Source of the DNA: Ancylobacter lacus
Lineage (GTDB): Bacteria; Pseudomonadota; Alphaproteobacteria; Rhizobiales; Xanthobacteraceae
Length of the DNA stretch: 64,000 nt
Direction: 5' to 3'
NCBI RefSeq assembly: GCF_018390635.1
Contig: NZ_JAHBGE010000009.1
Location: 1 to 64,000 of the forward strand
How positions within the stretch are numbered: the first letter of the stretch is position 1; each line of letters begins with the position of its first letter. The position numbers were made by a program, and so were the translations under genes. The notes under the pieces are model-generated. The model had not been told where the DNA came from, did not search any database, and saw only the letters and a list, made by a program, of their open reading frames with translations. Of the stretch, positions 17,051 to 26,435 are shown in pieces.

Positions 17051-17659
17051 ATGGCCCGCATCACCCGCCTCGATGATCTTCGCGCCCTCTATGGCGAGGC
17101 GCGCGAGCGCAGCCGCCGCAAGGTGCTGCCCGCCCTCGATGCGCATTGCCGGCGTTTCGTGGCGCTGTCGCCGCTGGTGATGCTGGCGACCTATGGCGCG
17201 GACGGGAGGGCTGACGTCACACCCCGCGGCGAGGCCGCCGGTTTCGTCCGGGTCGAGGAGGCCGGCACGCTGCTGCTGCCGGACCGCCCCGGCAACAACC
17301 GGCTCGACAGCCTCACCAACCTCATCGCCAATCCCGCCATCGGCCTGCTTTTCCTGATCCCCGGCGTCGACGAGACGCTGCGCGTCAACGGCACCGCGGA
17401 AATCCGCGACGACGCCGACCTGCTCGCGGGCTACGCCATCGGCGAGCGCCAGCCCCGCACCGTGCTGCGCGTCGAGGTGCAGGAAGCCTATCTCCACTGC
17501 GCCAAGGCCTTCATGCGCTCCCGTGCCTGGGACCCCACGAGCTTCGTTCCCCGCGACGTCCTGCCGAGCATGGGGGAGATGCTGCGCGACCAGCTCGGCC
17601 TCGCCGCCGCCGAGACCCAGGCCGAGATGCTGGTGCGCTACCGCGAGACGCTCTACTGA
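17051..17659 (+). CDS. PPOX-family FMN flavoprotein, MSMEG_1061 type (202 aa)
   Basis: This is a pyridoxamine-phosphate-oxidase-fold protein of the general FMN-binding type. The segments MLATYGADGRADVTPRGEAAG (in part) and LLLPDRPGNNRLDSLTNLI are the family's flavin-contacting strands, and LRVNGTAEI and YLHCAKAFMRSRAW follow. Members are mostly uncharacterised oxidoreductases. It follows phnF closely and overlaps the end of the convergent hydroxy-acid oxidase gene by 7 bp. A role in phosphonate metabolism is suggested only by position. Confidence 0.82.
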   Translation: MARITRLDDLRALYGEARERSRRKVLPALDAHCRRFVALSPLVMLATYGADGRADVTPRGEAAGFVRVEEAGTLLLPDRPGNNRLDSLTNLIANPAIGLLFLIPGVDETLRVNGTAEIRDDADLLAGYAIGERQPRTVLRVEVQEAYLHCAKAFMRSRAWDPTSFVPRDVLPSMGEMLRDQLGLAAAETQAEMLVRYRETLY

Positions 17660-18759
17660 GCCTGCCCCGCCGGCCACAGCACCTGCGGGCCGATGTCGGC
17701 GAGGGTGCGGCAGCCCGTCAGCACCATCGCCATCTCGAATTCGCAGCGCAGCAGGTGGAGCACATGGGCCACCCCCGCCGGCCCCGCCACCGCGAGGCCG
17801 TACAGGCAGGGCCGCCCGACCAGCACCGCGCGGGCGCCGAGAGCGAGGGCCTTCAGCACGTCGGTGCCGCGGCGGATGCCGCCATCCATCAGCACCGGCA
17901 CCCGCCCCTCGACCGCGCGCGCCACCGCCGGCAGCGCCTCGAGGCTGGCGGGCTGGCCGTCCAGAATCCGTCCGCCATGGTTGGAGACGATGATGCCGTC
18001 GGCGCCTTCCGCCAGCGCCCGCCCGGCATCCTCCGGCGTCATGATTCCCTTGAGGATGAGCGGCAGCCGGGTGAGCGCGCGGAGTCGCGCGATGTCCTCC
18101 CAGCGCGGCACCACATCGAGGAAGCCGCCGAACATCAGGCTCTCGCCCAGCTCGGCATGGGCGACGTGGCGGGTGTGCAGCCCGCGCAGATTGGCGAATT
18201 CCGACAGCTTGGGCCCGCGGTAGAAGGCGCGCTGCTCGCGGTTGCGGGCGCCGAACACCGGGGCGTCCACCGTCACCACCAGGGCCCGGTAGCCCGCCGC
18301 CTCGGCCCGGCGCACCAGATCGGCGGTGAAGCCGCGATCGTGCTGGATGTAGAGCTGGAACCAGAGCGGGGTGCGCGCCACGGCGGCGACCTCCTCCAGC
18401 GTGTGGTCGGCCTCGGTGCTCACCACCATCGCGGCCCGGGCGCCGCCAGCCCCCACCACCGTCGCCCGCTCGCCATCGGGGTCGGCCAGCCGGTGCCGCC
18501 CGGTGGGCGCGACGAGGATGGGGTGATCGAGCGCGGTGCCGAACAGCTCCAGCCAGGTGCCGCCGCCCCGCAGGTCCGCCAGCACCCGGCTGCGCAGCCG
18601 GATGTCGTCGAAGGCGGCGCGGTTCCGCCGCAGCGTGCCCTCGTCGGCCGCGCCGCCGGCGATATAGGCGAAGGCGTCGGCCGGAAGCCGCTCGCGGGCC
18701 AGTGCCTCGTAATCCTCCACCGCGACCGTTCCCGGCGGAATCTCGTAGGCGCGGGACAT
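17653..18759 (-). CDS. FMN-dependent alpha-hydroxy-acid oxidase/dehydrogenase (368 aa)
   Basis: This TIM-barrel flavoenzyme belongs to the lactate/glycolate oxidase family, oxidising 2-hydroxy acids to 2-oxo acids. The N-terminal AYIAGGAADEGTLRRN, the QLYIQHDR segment, LILKGIMTPEDA with its FMN-binding lysine, and SNHGGRILDGQPAS with the catalytic histidine are all present. Length is typical. I prefer the ATG at 18759; a GTG at 18768 would overlap the metallophosphoesterase stop. The phosphodiesterase gene upstream is probably in the same transcript. Substrate specificity (lactate, glycolate, mandelate) is not determined. Confidence 0.88.
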   Translation of the reverse strand: MSRAYEIPPGTVAVEDYEALARERLPADAFAYIAGGAADEGTLRRNRAAFDDIRLRSRVLADLRGGGTWLELFGTALDHPILVAPTGRHRLADPDGERATVVGAGGARAAMVVSTEADHTLEEVAAVARTPLWFQLYIQHDRGFTADLVRRAEAAGYRALVVTVDAPVFGARNREQRAFYRGPKLSEFANLRGLHTRHVAHAELGESLMFGGFLDVVPRWEDIARLRALTRLPLILKGIMTPEDAGRALAEGADGIIVSNHGGRILDGQPASLEALPAVARAVEGRVPVLMDGGIRRGTDVLKALALGARAVLVGRPCLYGLAVAGPAGVAHVLHLLRCEFEMAMVLTGCRTLADIGPQVLWPAGQAQ

Positions 18760-18764
18760 CGCCC

Positions 18765-19703
18765 TCACACCGGTGCGCGGGGCGGAGCGGCGAGCACCCG
18801 CACGGTGCGCCGGGCGACGGTGGGATCGCCCGGGGCGAAGCCGCGCGCCTCCATCTCGCAGCGCCAGGCGTTCCCGTCCTGCCGCTCGATGCGGTAGAGG
18901 TGATAGCCGCCGGGCCAGCGCCGATCCTCCGGCCCCGCCGCCGCGGAGGGCGCCTCCACCACCGGGATGAGCCCATGCGGCCCGGGAAGCTGCTCCACCA
19001 TCGGGCGGTGGTCGTGGCCGCAGATCACCAGCTCCGCGCCATGGCGGGCGAGACAGGCGCGGAAGCCCTCCGCGTCCAGCAGGCGCTTATGCGCCGCGCG
19101 GTGGCCGCAGGGCGGGTGGTGGATCATCACCACCCGGAACAGGCCCTCGCGGCCGAGCTGGTCGAGCACGCCGGCCAGCCGCGCGAGCTGCGCCCGGCCG
19201 ACCCGGCCGGTCGCCATGAAGGGGTTGGTGGGGATGGCGCTCGACACCCCGACCAGCGCCACGTCGCCGCGCCGCCGCACGAAGGGGAAGGCCTCCTGGT
19301 CGGCGGCGCGGTCCGCCTCGGCGGAGTCGCCGCGCATATACTCGCCCCAGTTCAGCAAGGCGTGATGTGCGGTGGAGCGCACATAGGCGTCATGATTGCC
19401 GGGAATGACCGTCACCTTGTCCCCGGCGCCGAGAGAGCGCAGGAAGACGAGGCCGGTCTGGTATTCCGCCGGCAGGCCGACATTCACCAGATCGCCCGTC
19501 ACCGCGATATGATCGGGGGCGAGCGCCTTGATGTCGTCGACGAGAAGCTCGATCGTACCCGGCGCGAAGCGCTTGCGTCGGCCGCGCCGCCAGTTGAGGA
19601 AACCAAGCGCGCGCTTGCTCGCCAGCTCCTTCAGCCTCACGGGCGGGAGCGGGCCGAGATGGGGATCGGTGAGATGGGCGAGAACGAACACGGCCGTTTC
19701 CAT
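18765..19703 (-). CDS. metallophosphoesterase (312 aa)
   Basis: This is a calcineurin-like metallophosphoesterase. The dinuclear-metal motifs appear in order: LAHLTDPHLG (DxH), VTGDLVN (GDxxx), IPGNHDAY (GNHD), MIHHPP and CGHDHRPM (GHxH). It could hydrolyse phosphodiesters such as cyclic nucleotides or glycerophosphodiesters. The ATG at 19703 places the first motif at residue 9. It lies 5 bp before the hydroxy-acid oxidase and 15 bp from the divergent NUDIX gene, so the promoters must overlap coding sequence. Confidence 0.87.
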   Translation of the reverse strand: METAVFVLAHLTDPHLGPLPPVRLKELASKRALGFLNWRRGRRKRFAPGTIELLVDDIKALAPDHIAVTGDLVNVGLPAEYQTGLVFLRSLGAGDKVTVIPGNHDAYVRSTAHHALLNWGEYMRGDSAEADRAADQEAFPFVRRRGDVALVGVSSAIPTNPFMATGRVGRAQLARLAGVLDQLGREGLFRVVMIHHPPCGHRAAHKRLLDAEGFRACLARHGAELVICGHDHRPMVEQLPGPHGLIPVVEAPSAAAGPEDRRWPGGYHLYRIERQDGNAWRCEMEARGFAPGDPTVARRTVRVLAAPPRAPV

Positions 19704-19718
19704 ATCAGCCCGTACCGG

Positions 19719-20225
19719 GTGAAGGAAGGTGGCAACCGATCGCCGGTCGCCGCCCTGATAACGCCGACACGGCGCAAAAAGCTGCCGGGCTTCATCCATT
19801 TCTGGAGCCGGCTCACGCGCGGCATGACGCTGGGCGTGCGCGCGGTAGTGCTGGGGCCCGGCCGGCAGGTGCTGCTGGTGCGGCACACCTATGTCGCGGG
19901 CTGGCACCTGCCCGGCGGCGGCGTGGAACCGGGCGAGACCGTGCGCGAGGCGGTGGCGCGGGAGCTGGAGGAGGAGGCCGGGGTCGCGCTGCTCGGCGAG
20001 CCGCGCCTGCACGGGGTTTTCTTCAACTCCTTTCTCTCGCGGCGTGACCATGTCTTGGTGTTCGTGGTGGAGCGCTTCCGCACCGGGCCGGTGGAACTGC
20101 CCTCCCGCGAGATCGCCGAAGCGCGGTTCTTCCCGCTGGACGCGCTGCCGCCGGAAACCACCCCGGGCACGCGGCGACGGCTGCATGAGATCGCGGAGAA
20201 GCTGCCGCCCGCCCCGCGCTGGTGA
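19719..20225 (+). CDS. NUDIX hydrolase (168 aa)
   Basis: This protein has the complete Nudix box: GGVEPGETVREAVARE followed by LEEEAGV fits G-x5-E-x7-REUxEExGU. The preceding IHFWSRLTRGMTLGVRAVVL and WHLPGGGVEP are common to a widespread alphaproteobacterial group of small NUDIX proteins. The start is uncertain. I give the GTG at 19719, which lies outside the divergent metallophosphoesterase gene, but an ATG at 19674 (inside that gene) and an internal ATG at 19824 are alternatives. The substrate is unknown. Confidence 0.8.
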   Translation: MKEGGNRSPVAALITPTRRKKLPGFIHFWSRLTRGMTLGVRAVVLGPGRQVLLVRHTYVAGWHLPGGGVEPGETVREAVARELEEEAGVALLGEPRLHGVFFNSFLSRRDHVLVFVVERFRTGPVELPSREIAEARFFPLDALPPETTPGTRRRLHEIAEKLPPAPRW

Positions 20226-20290
20226 GCCCCGGGGGCGCCTCCGCCCGGGCTCGACGGTGGCGCTTGAGGTGGACGGCGTGCGGCGCGCGC

Positions 20291-20319
20291 TTGACACGCG
20301 AAGGCCGGCTTCCTTATAT
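20291..20319 (+). promoter_or_regulatory. sigma-70-type promoter of tRNA-Met
   Basis: A consensus -35 box TTGACA (20291-20296) is separated by exactly 17 bp from TTATAT (20314-20319), about 49 bp before the mature tRNA 5' end. A strong promoter of this kind is expected for a stand-alone tRNA gene. Confidence 0.75.
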
Positions 20320-20367
20320 CCCGCCACCTCGACGCGGCCGCGGCGCTTCGCGCCTTCGGCCGTCTGG

Positions 20368-20444
20368 GGCGGAGTAGCTCAGCTGGTTAGAGCACGGGAA
20401 TCATAATCCTGGGGTCGGGGGTTCGAGTCCCTCCTCCGCTACCA
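20368..20444 (+). tRNA. tRNA-Met (CAT)
   Basis: The 77-nt sequence folds as a cloverleaf. The acceptor GGCGGAG pairs with CTCCGCT with a terminal G-U, and the D arm is GCTC...GAGC. The anticodon stem CGGGA/TCCTG has loop ATCATAA (anticodon CAT), and the T arm GGGGG/CCCTC has loop TTCGAGT. CCA is encoded. The sequence pattern is that of rhizobial elongator tRNA-Met; tRNA-Ile2, which also has CAT, is the less likely alternative. No integrase or attachment duplication is seen beside it. Confidence 0.93.
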
Positions 20445-20584
20445 TCGGCGTCCAGTCGAAATCCGTACATCCTTCACCAAACGTCAGTTGAAGCGGCGGC
20501 AGCCGCGTGCCATGACGTCGTCCATCAGGGATCTGCCGGGGCGTCGGCGGCTCCCCGTCCGGTACCGAAGGATTCCGCCTCGCA

Positions 20585-21763
20585 ATGGCTCATGGCCTCA
20601 CCCTGCCCGACCCCGCGCTGTGTCCCGACGCCCCGGTGGACGCGCGCCTGTCACCACACTCCGTGTCCGATCCCGCCCGGCTGCTGGAGGGCGGCACCCG
20701 CTTCCTGCTCGCCCGCCCCCGCGCCGGCCTCAACGACGCGCTGATGCAGCTCGAACGCTGCCGGCGCTACGCCGCCGCCTATGACCGTACCCTGGTGCTG
20801 GACCTCACCCGCGGCGGCATGCGGCTGCCGTTCGGCGAGCTGTTCCGGGCGCGACCGGAGTTCGGCTGCGCGGTGCTCGACGCGAGCCCGGACGTCATCG
20901 CCGCGCTGGACCGGATCGCCGACGTGGAGCCCGCCGGCATCGCCGGGCGACTCGGCAGCTATGAGCCGACGTGGCACGAGCAGGGCCTGATGTATGCCTG
21001 CCGCGACACCGGCACGCCGCTGCGCTTCGACATGAGCCGCGATCATGCCGCCCGCTGTCTGGTCTACGAGCAGGCTGGCGGCGGGCTCACCGGGGTGTGG
21101 CCGCTGCGCGGCCTGTCGCTGGCACCCGACATCGCCGCCGAGATCGTCGCCCGGCTCGCCCGGCTGGGACCGGACTACGACGCGCTGCACGTTCGCCACA
21201 CCGACTACCAGACCGACTTCCGCAAGCTGTTCGAGCGCACCAAGCCGCTCTTCGTCGGCCGCCGGCTGCTGGTCTGCACCGACAGCGCGGAAGTGCAACG
21301 CTTCGCCCGGTCCTATTTCGCCCCGGAGGTGGAGGTGCTGTTCAGCTCGGAGATTCCCGACCTTGGCGGCAAACCGATCCACGAGACCCGGATCGTCGCA
21401 GCCCGGGTGGCGGCGGTGGATCAGTTCTGCGACCTCATCGCCATGGCGCGGGCCCGCCGCTACCTGTTCTCGGCGCTGTCCAGCCTCGGCCAGAGCGGAC
21501 GCCCGATGATCTCCGGCTATTCGATCCTTGTCGAGGGCATGCGGACCCTGCCGCAGGTGGCTGAAGGCCTGCTGGCGCTGGCGCCGAACCGGGAGATGCT
21601 GGCACGCGCCGCCCCGCCGGCGGCCGCCCCCCGGCTCTCTCTTGGCCAGCGCCTCGCCCGGGCGGGCGCGGAGATGGGAAGCCTCGTCTGGAACCGCCGG
21701 GTGCAGCGCAAGCGGCTGCAGGTCCGCCGCGCCGTGCTCGGGCGCGAGCCGCAACTTCGCTGA
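20585..21763 (+). CDS. possible fucosyltransferase-fold protein (392 aa)
   Basis: I do not recognise this gene with certainty. The N-terminal RFLLARPRAGLNDALMQLERCRRYAAAYDR looks like the first Rossmann segment (GLNN/GLND) of NodZ-like and O-fucosyltransferase-like GT-B proteins. ALHVRHTDYQTD resembles their H-x-R-x-x-D sugar-nucleotide motif. RLLVCTDSAEVQRF fits the following TDS motif, and no membrane segment is seen. A cytoplasmic glycosyltransferase for a surface polysaccharide or lipid is my inference. The C-terminal 70 residues are Arg/Ala-rich. It starts 140 bp after tRNA-Met, and its stop is next to that of the convergent trmO-like gene. Confidence 0.6.
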   Translation: MAHGLTLPDPALCPDAPVDARLSPHSVSDPARLLEGGTRFLLARPRAGLNDALMQLERCRRYAAAYDRTLVLDLTRGGMRLPFGELFRARPEFGCAVLDASPDVIAALDRIADVEPAGIAGRLGSYEPTWHEQGLMYACRDTGTPLRFDMSRDHAARCLVYEQAGGGLTGVWPLRGLSLAPDIAAEIVARLARLGPDYDALHVRHTDYQTDFRKLFERTKPLFVGRRLLVCTDSAEVQRFARSYFAPEVEVLFSSEIPDLGGKPIHETRIVAARVAAVDQFCDLIAMARARRYLFSALSSLGQSGRPMISGYSILVEGMRTLPQVAEGLLALAPNREMLARAAPPAAAPRLSLGQRLARAGAEMGSLVWNRRVQRKRLQVRRAVLGREPQLR

Positions 21764-21764
21764 T

Positions 21765-22259
21765 TCAGCCGGTCTGCGCGTCGCCGGGCTGGGGCGGCGC
21801 GAGCGGCACGAACAGCGCGCGGTCGGGCTTGATGTCGAGCAGCGGCGTTCCGTCGAGGCAGTCCAGCCCGCGCACCAGCAGCACGCCGTCTTCCTCCTGC
21901 CCCACGCGGGCGACGATGGCGGTGCCGATCGGGTTCGGCCGCACCGGCGAGCGCAGCGAGAAGGTGCCGCGCACCTCGCCGTCATTGCGCGGGCTCTGCA
22001 GCACGAGGTCGCGGCGGGAGCGGTGCAGCCAGTAGAGCACTTCCAGCCGCTCATAGAGTTCGACCCCGGCCAGCGCGACGCGCCACGGCGCGTCGATCTC
22101 CAGCCGGCACACCGGGCCATCGAGCCGGCCCTGGCGCGGGCAAAGCAGGCGCGAGGTCCATGGCGTGCGGATGCGGCCGATGAAGACGAGGCCGGCATCC
22201 ACCGGCTCCGGCCACTCCACCGCGCGTTCGGCGGCGCGGATTTCGTCCTCGCGGACCAT
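21765..22259 (-). CDS. TrmO/TsaA-family SAM-dependent methyltransferase (164 aa)
   Basis: This is a TsaA-type beta-barrel protein. In E. coli TrmO, this fold N6-methylates t6A37 in threonine tRNAs using SAM. The hallmark [20 protein letters not shown] is near residue 100, preceded by GRIRTPW and LEVLYWLH. The ATG at 22259 has an excellent GGGAGG. It is shorter than E. coli TrmO and lacks its C-terminal extension, as is common in the alphaproteobacterial group. It is divergent from the DUF2478 gene, and a Mo-box palindrome sits between them, 50 bp from this start. Confidence 0.8.
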   Translation of the reverse strand: MVREDEIRAAERAVEWPEPVDAGLVFIGRIRTPWTSRLLCPRQGRLDGPVCRLEIDAPWRVALAGVELYERLEVLYWLHRSRRDLVLQSPRNDGEVRGTFSLRSPVRPNPIGTAIVARVGQEEDGVLLVRGLDCLDGTPLLDIKPDRALFVPLAPPQPGDAQTG

Positions 22260-22308
22260 GGCGTCTTTCCTCCCTCGTCCTGCGATGCTCTGGCCGGTGG
22301 CGGGCCAA

Positions 22309-22333
22309 GCTATATACTGCACGCTATAGCAAC
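22309..22333. promoter_or_regulatory. Mo-box (ModE-type operator) upstream of DUF2478 gene
   Basis: GCTATATA (22309-22316), a 6-bp spacer, then GCTATAGCAAC (22323-22333). This matches the layout of alphaproteobacterial Mo-boxes, whose half-sites read GCTATATA-N6-TATATAAC-like. A perfect GCTATA / TATAGC inverted repeat spaced 10 bp is included. It ends only 11 bp before the DUF2478 start codon, a position suited to repression. Confidence 0.7.
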
Positions 22334-22344
22334 ACAGGCGCACG

Positions 22345-22908
22345 GTGAACATGTCCCCTCCCCCTCCCCGTGTCATCGCCCTTCAGGGCGCGCCGAGCCC
22401 GACGATCCAGCGGGCGCTGGCCGATTTCGCGGCGCGCCGGCGCGCCTCCGGCTGGCGGGTTGCCGGGCTCGTGGAGGAGCAGCTCGGGCCGCCCGGCAGC
22501 GGCTGCACCGGGCAGGGGCTGCGTGATCTGACGACTGGCGCCGTCTTTCCCATCGACCAGGACCTCGGCCGCGACTCCACCGCCTGCCACCTCGATTCGT
22601 CCGGTGTCGCCGCGGCCTGCATGGCGGCGCTTTCGGCGATCGAAGCGGGCTGCGACCTCGTGGTGATCAGCAAGTTCGGCAAGCTGGAGGCGGCGCGCGG
22701 CGGACTGATCGACGCCTTTCGCGCCGCGGTGGAGCGCGAGGTGCCGGTGCTCACCGCGGTGGCCCCGGCGCTGGCGGCGCCATGGCAGGCCTTCGCCGGG
22801 GAGATGGCGGCCATCGCCGCGCCGGATGAGACCGCGCTCGAGGCGTGGTGGCAGGCGGTGCGGCCGGTGGGCCGCCGCCAGGGCTGGCCTCGGCTGTCGG
22901 CGAGTTGA
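22345..22908 (+). CDS. DUF2478 protein, probably molybdenum-related (187 aa)
   Basis: This protein matches the DUF2478 pattern: an N-terminal segment with [16 protein letters not shown], then [29 protein letters not shown] (an NKFGKxE-like nucleotide-binding motif) and [10 protein letters not shown]. Members are small P-loop-like proteins of unknown function commonly found beside molybdate uptake or molybdenum cofactor genes. The start may be GTG 22345 or ATG 22351. A Mo-box overlaps its leader, and a ModE-type regulator gene follows 56 bp downstream, so molybdate-dependent control is likely. Confidence 0.82.
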   Translation: MNMSPPPPRVIALQGAPSPTIQRALADFAARRRASGWRVAGLVEEQLGPPGSGCTGQGLRDLTTGAVFPIDQDLGRDSTACHLDSSGVAAACMAALSAIEAGCDLVVISKFGKLEAARGGLIDAFRAAVEREVPVLTAVAPALAAPWQAFAGEMAAIAAPDETALEAWWQAVRPVGRRQGWPRLSAS

Positions 22909-22964
22909 CGGATGGCCAGCTTCGATTGACTCTAGATTGACAGACCGCCCCGCAGCCGGAAGCC

Positions 22965-23468
22965 ATGCCCCATCTCAGCATCCGCCTCGATCTCGATCCG
23001 AACGGCCGCGTCGGCCCCGGCAAGATCGAGCTGCTCGAATGCATCGCCCGCACGGGATCGATCTCGGCCGGCGGGCGTGCCATGGCCATGTCCTATCGAC
23101 GGGCCTGGGAGCTGGTGGACAGCCTCGGCCAGTTGTTCGGCCAGCCGGTCGTGCTGTCGCAGACCGGCGGGCGGCACGGCGGCGGCGCGCGCCTCACCCC
23201 CTTCGGCGAGGAACTGGTGTTCCGCTATCGCCAGATCGAACGCGCCGCGGAAGAGGCCGCCGCGGTCCACCTGCGGGCGCTTCAGGACGCGGTGAAGGGC
23301 CCGCCGGCCGGGCGCCCGACAGCGGCCGATGCGGGCCATCTCCATGAGACGTCACCGCCCCCGGCCGCGCCTGCACCCGACGAAGGCCACCGGTCGCCGG
23401 ACGCCCCGCACGGGGACACGCCGGCCCGGCGCCGCCTGCCCCGCCTCAACGGCGCTGTGGTGGAGTAG
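22965..23468 (+). CDS. ModE/MopA-type molybdate-responsive regulator (167 aa)
   Basis: Residues 1-100 are the winged helix-turn-helix domain of ModE: PGKIELLECIARTGSISAGGRAMAMSYRRAW, given here only in key parts (KIELLE, GSISAGGRAMAMSYRRAW), then GGRHGGGARLTPFGEEL. In classical ModE, two Mop domains that bind molybdate follow. Here the C-terminal 60 residues are Pro/Ala/His-rich and contain no Mop domain. The protein may sense molybdate another way or act with another ModE. It lies between the two Mo-boxes and is the likely regulator of both. Confidence 0.82.
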   Translation: MPHLSIRLDLDPNGRVGPGKIELLECIARTGSISAGGRAMAMSYRRAWELVDSLGQLFGQPVVLSQTGGRHGGGARLTPFGEELVFRYRQIERAAEEAAAVHLRALQDAVKGPPAGRPTAADAGHLHETSPPPAAPAPDEGHRSPDAPHGDTPARRRLPRLNGAVVE

Positions 23469-23517
23469 CGGCACGTGGCGCCGGCAGATGCGCCGGCAGG
23501 CGGGTTCCGTTGTTGCG

Positions 23518-23541
23518 CGTTATATCCGAATGGATATAACG
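23518..23541. promoter_or_regulatory. perfect Mo-box palindrome upstream of the amidotransferase-like gene
   Basis: CGTTATATCC (23518-23527), spacer GAAT, GGATATAACG (23532-23541): 10-bp arms without mismatch. CGTTATAT...ATATAACG is the ModE operator half-site pattern. It ends 42 bp before the chosen start codon and contains an upstream in-frame ATG (23530), which argues for the later start. Confidence 0.75.
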
Positions 23542-23583
23542 TCTGTCATCGTCCCTGCGAACGCCCTCCGCCGGACCGCCCGC

Positions 23584-24348
23584 ATGAAGCGCCCCCGCCT
23601 CGTCGCCATCCGCCATGTCGCCTTCGAGGATCTCGGCATCCTCGCCGGGCTGTTGGACGGGCAGGGCTGGGACCTCGCCTATTGCGAGGCGGCGACGGAC
23701 GATCTGGCGCATCGCTCGGTGACGGGGGCCGACCTCGTCATCGTGCTGGGCGGCCCGGTGCGGGTCGCTGATGCCCGCGCCTTCCCCTTTCTCACCCGCG
23801 AAATGGCACTGATCGAGACACGCCTGGGCCGCGGGCGGCCGACGCTCGGCATCGGCCTCGGCGCCCAGCTCATGGCCGCCGCGCTGGGCGCCCGGCTGTT
23901 CCCCGATCCGGGCAAGAAGATCGGGTGGGACCGCGTCGCGCTCACCGGCGAGGGGCGCGCCTCCGCCCTGGCCCCGCTCGCCGAACCGGACGCTGAGGTG
24001 CTGCACTGGCACGGCGATGCCATCGAGCTGCCACGGCAGGCGGCATGCCTCGCCCATGGCGCCGCCGGGGCGACGGAGGCCTTCGCCGTCGGGCGAGCCG
24101 GACTTGGGTTGCGGTTCCATCTGGAAGCCGGCCCCCGCGAACTGGAGGAGTGGTATGTCGGCCATCACGCCGCGCTGGTCGCGGCAGGGATCGACATTCC
24201 GGCGCTGCGGCGGGAGAGCCAGGCGCGCCGGCTGCGCACGGGTGAGCTGGCGGCGCGGGTGTTCGGCGGATGGCTGGCGCGCGCCTTTCCACGCCGGGCG
24301 GAGCCGATGTCCCTCGCGACGCAGGACGCCGCGCCGCCGCCGGGCTGA
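23584..24348 (+). CDS. class I glutamine-amidotransferase-like protein without catalytic Cys (254 aa)
   Basis: The fold is that of GuaA-like type 1 glutamine amidotransferases. VIVLGGPVRVADARAFPFL and LHWHGDAIELP (with the triad histidine region) are clear. The nucleophile elbow, normally LGICLGAQL, reads LGIGLGAQL with Gly91 in place of cysteine (codon ggc), so glutamine hydrolysis by the usual mechanism is not possible. The remainder, including RFHLEAGPRELEEW, is intact, so this is not a decaying gene. A perfect Mo-box lies upstream. A binding or regulatory role linked to molybdenum is my inference. Confidence 0.82.
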   Translation: MKRPRLVAIRHVAFEDLGILAGLLDGQGWDLAYCEAATDDLAHRSVTGADLVIVLGGPVRVADARAFPFLTREMALIETRLGRGRPTLGIGLGAQLMAAALGARLFPDPGKKIGWDRVALTGEGRASALAPLAEPDAEVLHWHGDAIELPRQAACLAHGAAGATEAFAVGRAGLGLRFHLEAGPRELEEWYVGHHAALVAAGIDIPALRRESQARRLRTGELAARVFGGWLARAFPRRAEPMSLATQDAAPPPG

Positions 24349-24461
24349 TCCCGCGCCGCCGCCGGGGGCGGACGGACGATATCTGGAGCCGGGGCCCGCT
24401 GGCCTCCTACCGGCCATCGAAGCGAGACGGGTCGTTCCGCAGGCCCGGCATGCCGGAAGCT

Positions 24462-24842
24462 TCAGGCCGCGCGCGACGGCGGGCCGGCGGCGTCCAGCTC
24501 GGCGAGCTCGGCGTCGGTGAAGAGACGGCTGCGGGTCAGGAACCGCACCCCTTCGGGCGCCTCCAGCGAGAACCCGGAGCCGCGGCCCGGCACGACGTCG
24601 ATGATGAGCTGGGTGTGCTGCCAGTATTCGAACTGCGCGGCCCCGATATAGAACGGACAGCCGGCGATGGTGCCGAGCCGCACATCCTGCGGGCCCACCC
24701 GGAAATCGCCGGCGGGATAGCACATCGGCGCGGAGCCGTCGCAGCAGCCGCCGGACTGGTGGAACATCAGCGGCCCGTGCCGGGCTTCCAGCCGCGCGAC
24801 CAGCTCGGCGGCGGCAGGCATGATCTCGACGCGGTCAACCAT
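24462..24842 (-). CDS. DUF779 protein, partner of aldehyde dehydrogenase (126 aa)
   Basis: This small protein of the DUF779 family carries conserved cysteines in HQSGGCCDGSAPMCYPAGDF and TIAGCPFYIG, and the WQHTQLIIDVVPGRGSGFSLE core. DUF779 genes typically follow an ExaC/AcoD-type aldehyde dehydrogenase gene, as here with a 72-bp gap. The cysteine pattern suggests metal binding. Its biochemical function is not known. Confidence 0.85.
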   Translation of the reverse strand: MVDRVEIMPAAAELVARLEARHGPLMFHQSGGCCDGSAPMCYPAGDFRVGPQDVRLGTIAGCPFYIGAAQFEYWQHTQLIIDVVPGRGSGFSLEAPEGVRFLTRSRLFTDAELAELDAAGPPSRAA

Positions 24843-24914
24843 GATCGCTCCCCTGTGCGGCGCAGGGCCGGCGCGGACATTCGCCGCGCCGGCCCGTGAC
24901 GTCGATGGTTCGGC

Positions 24915-26435
<1,521 letters not shown>

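Noticed and set aside
16331-18976. Long minus-strand open frame (about 880 codons) crossing phnF, the PPOX gene and the hydroxy-acid oxidase
   Set aside because: Shadow of three clear genes in high-GC DNA; low-complexity translation without motifs.
20368-20444. tRNA-Met considered as an integration site for an island
   Set aside because: No integrase gene, no duplicated tRNA 3' end and no composition change on either side.
23518-23583. Upstream ATG (23530) as start of the amidotransferase-like gene
   Set aside because: It lies inside the Mo-box palindrome, and the extra residues are not part of the fold.
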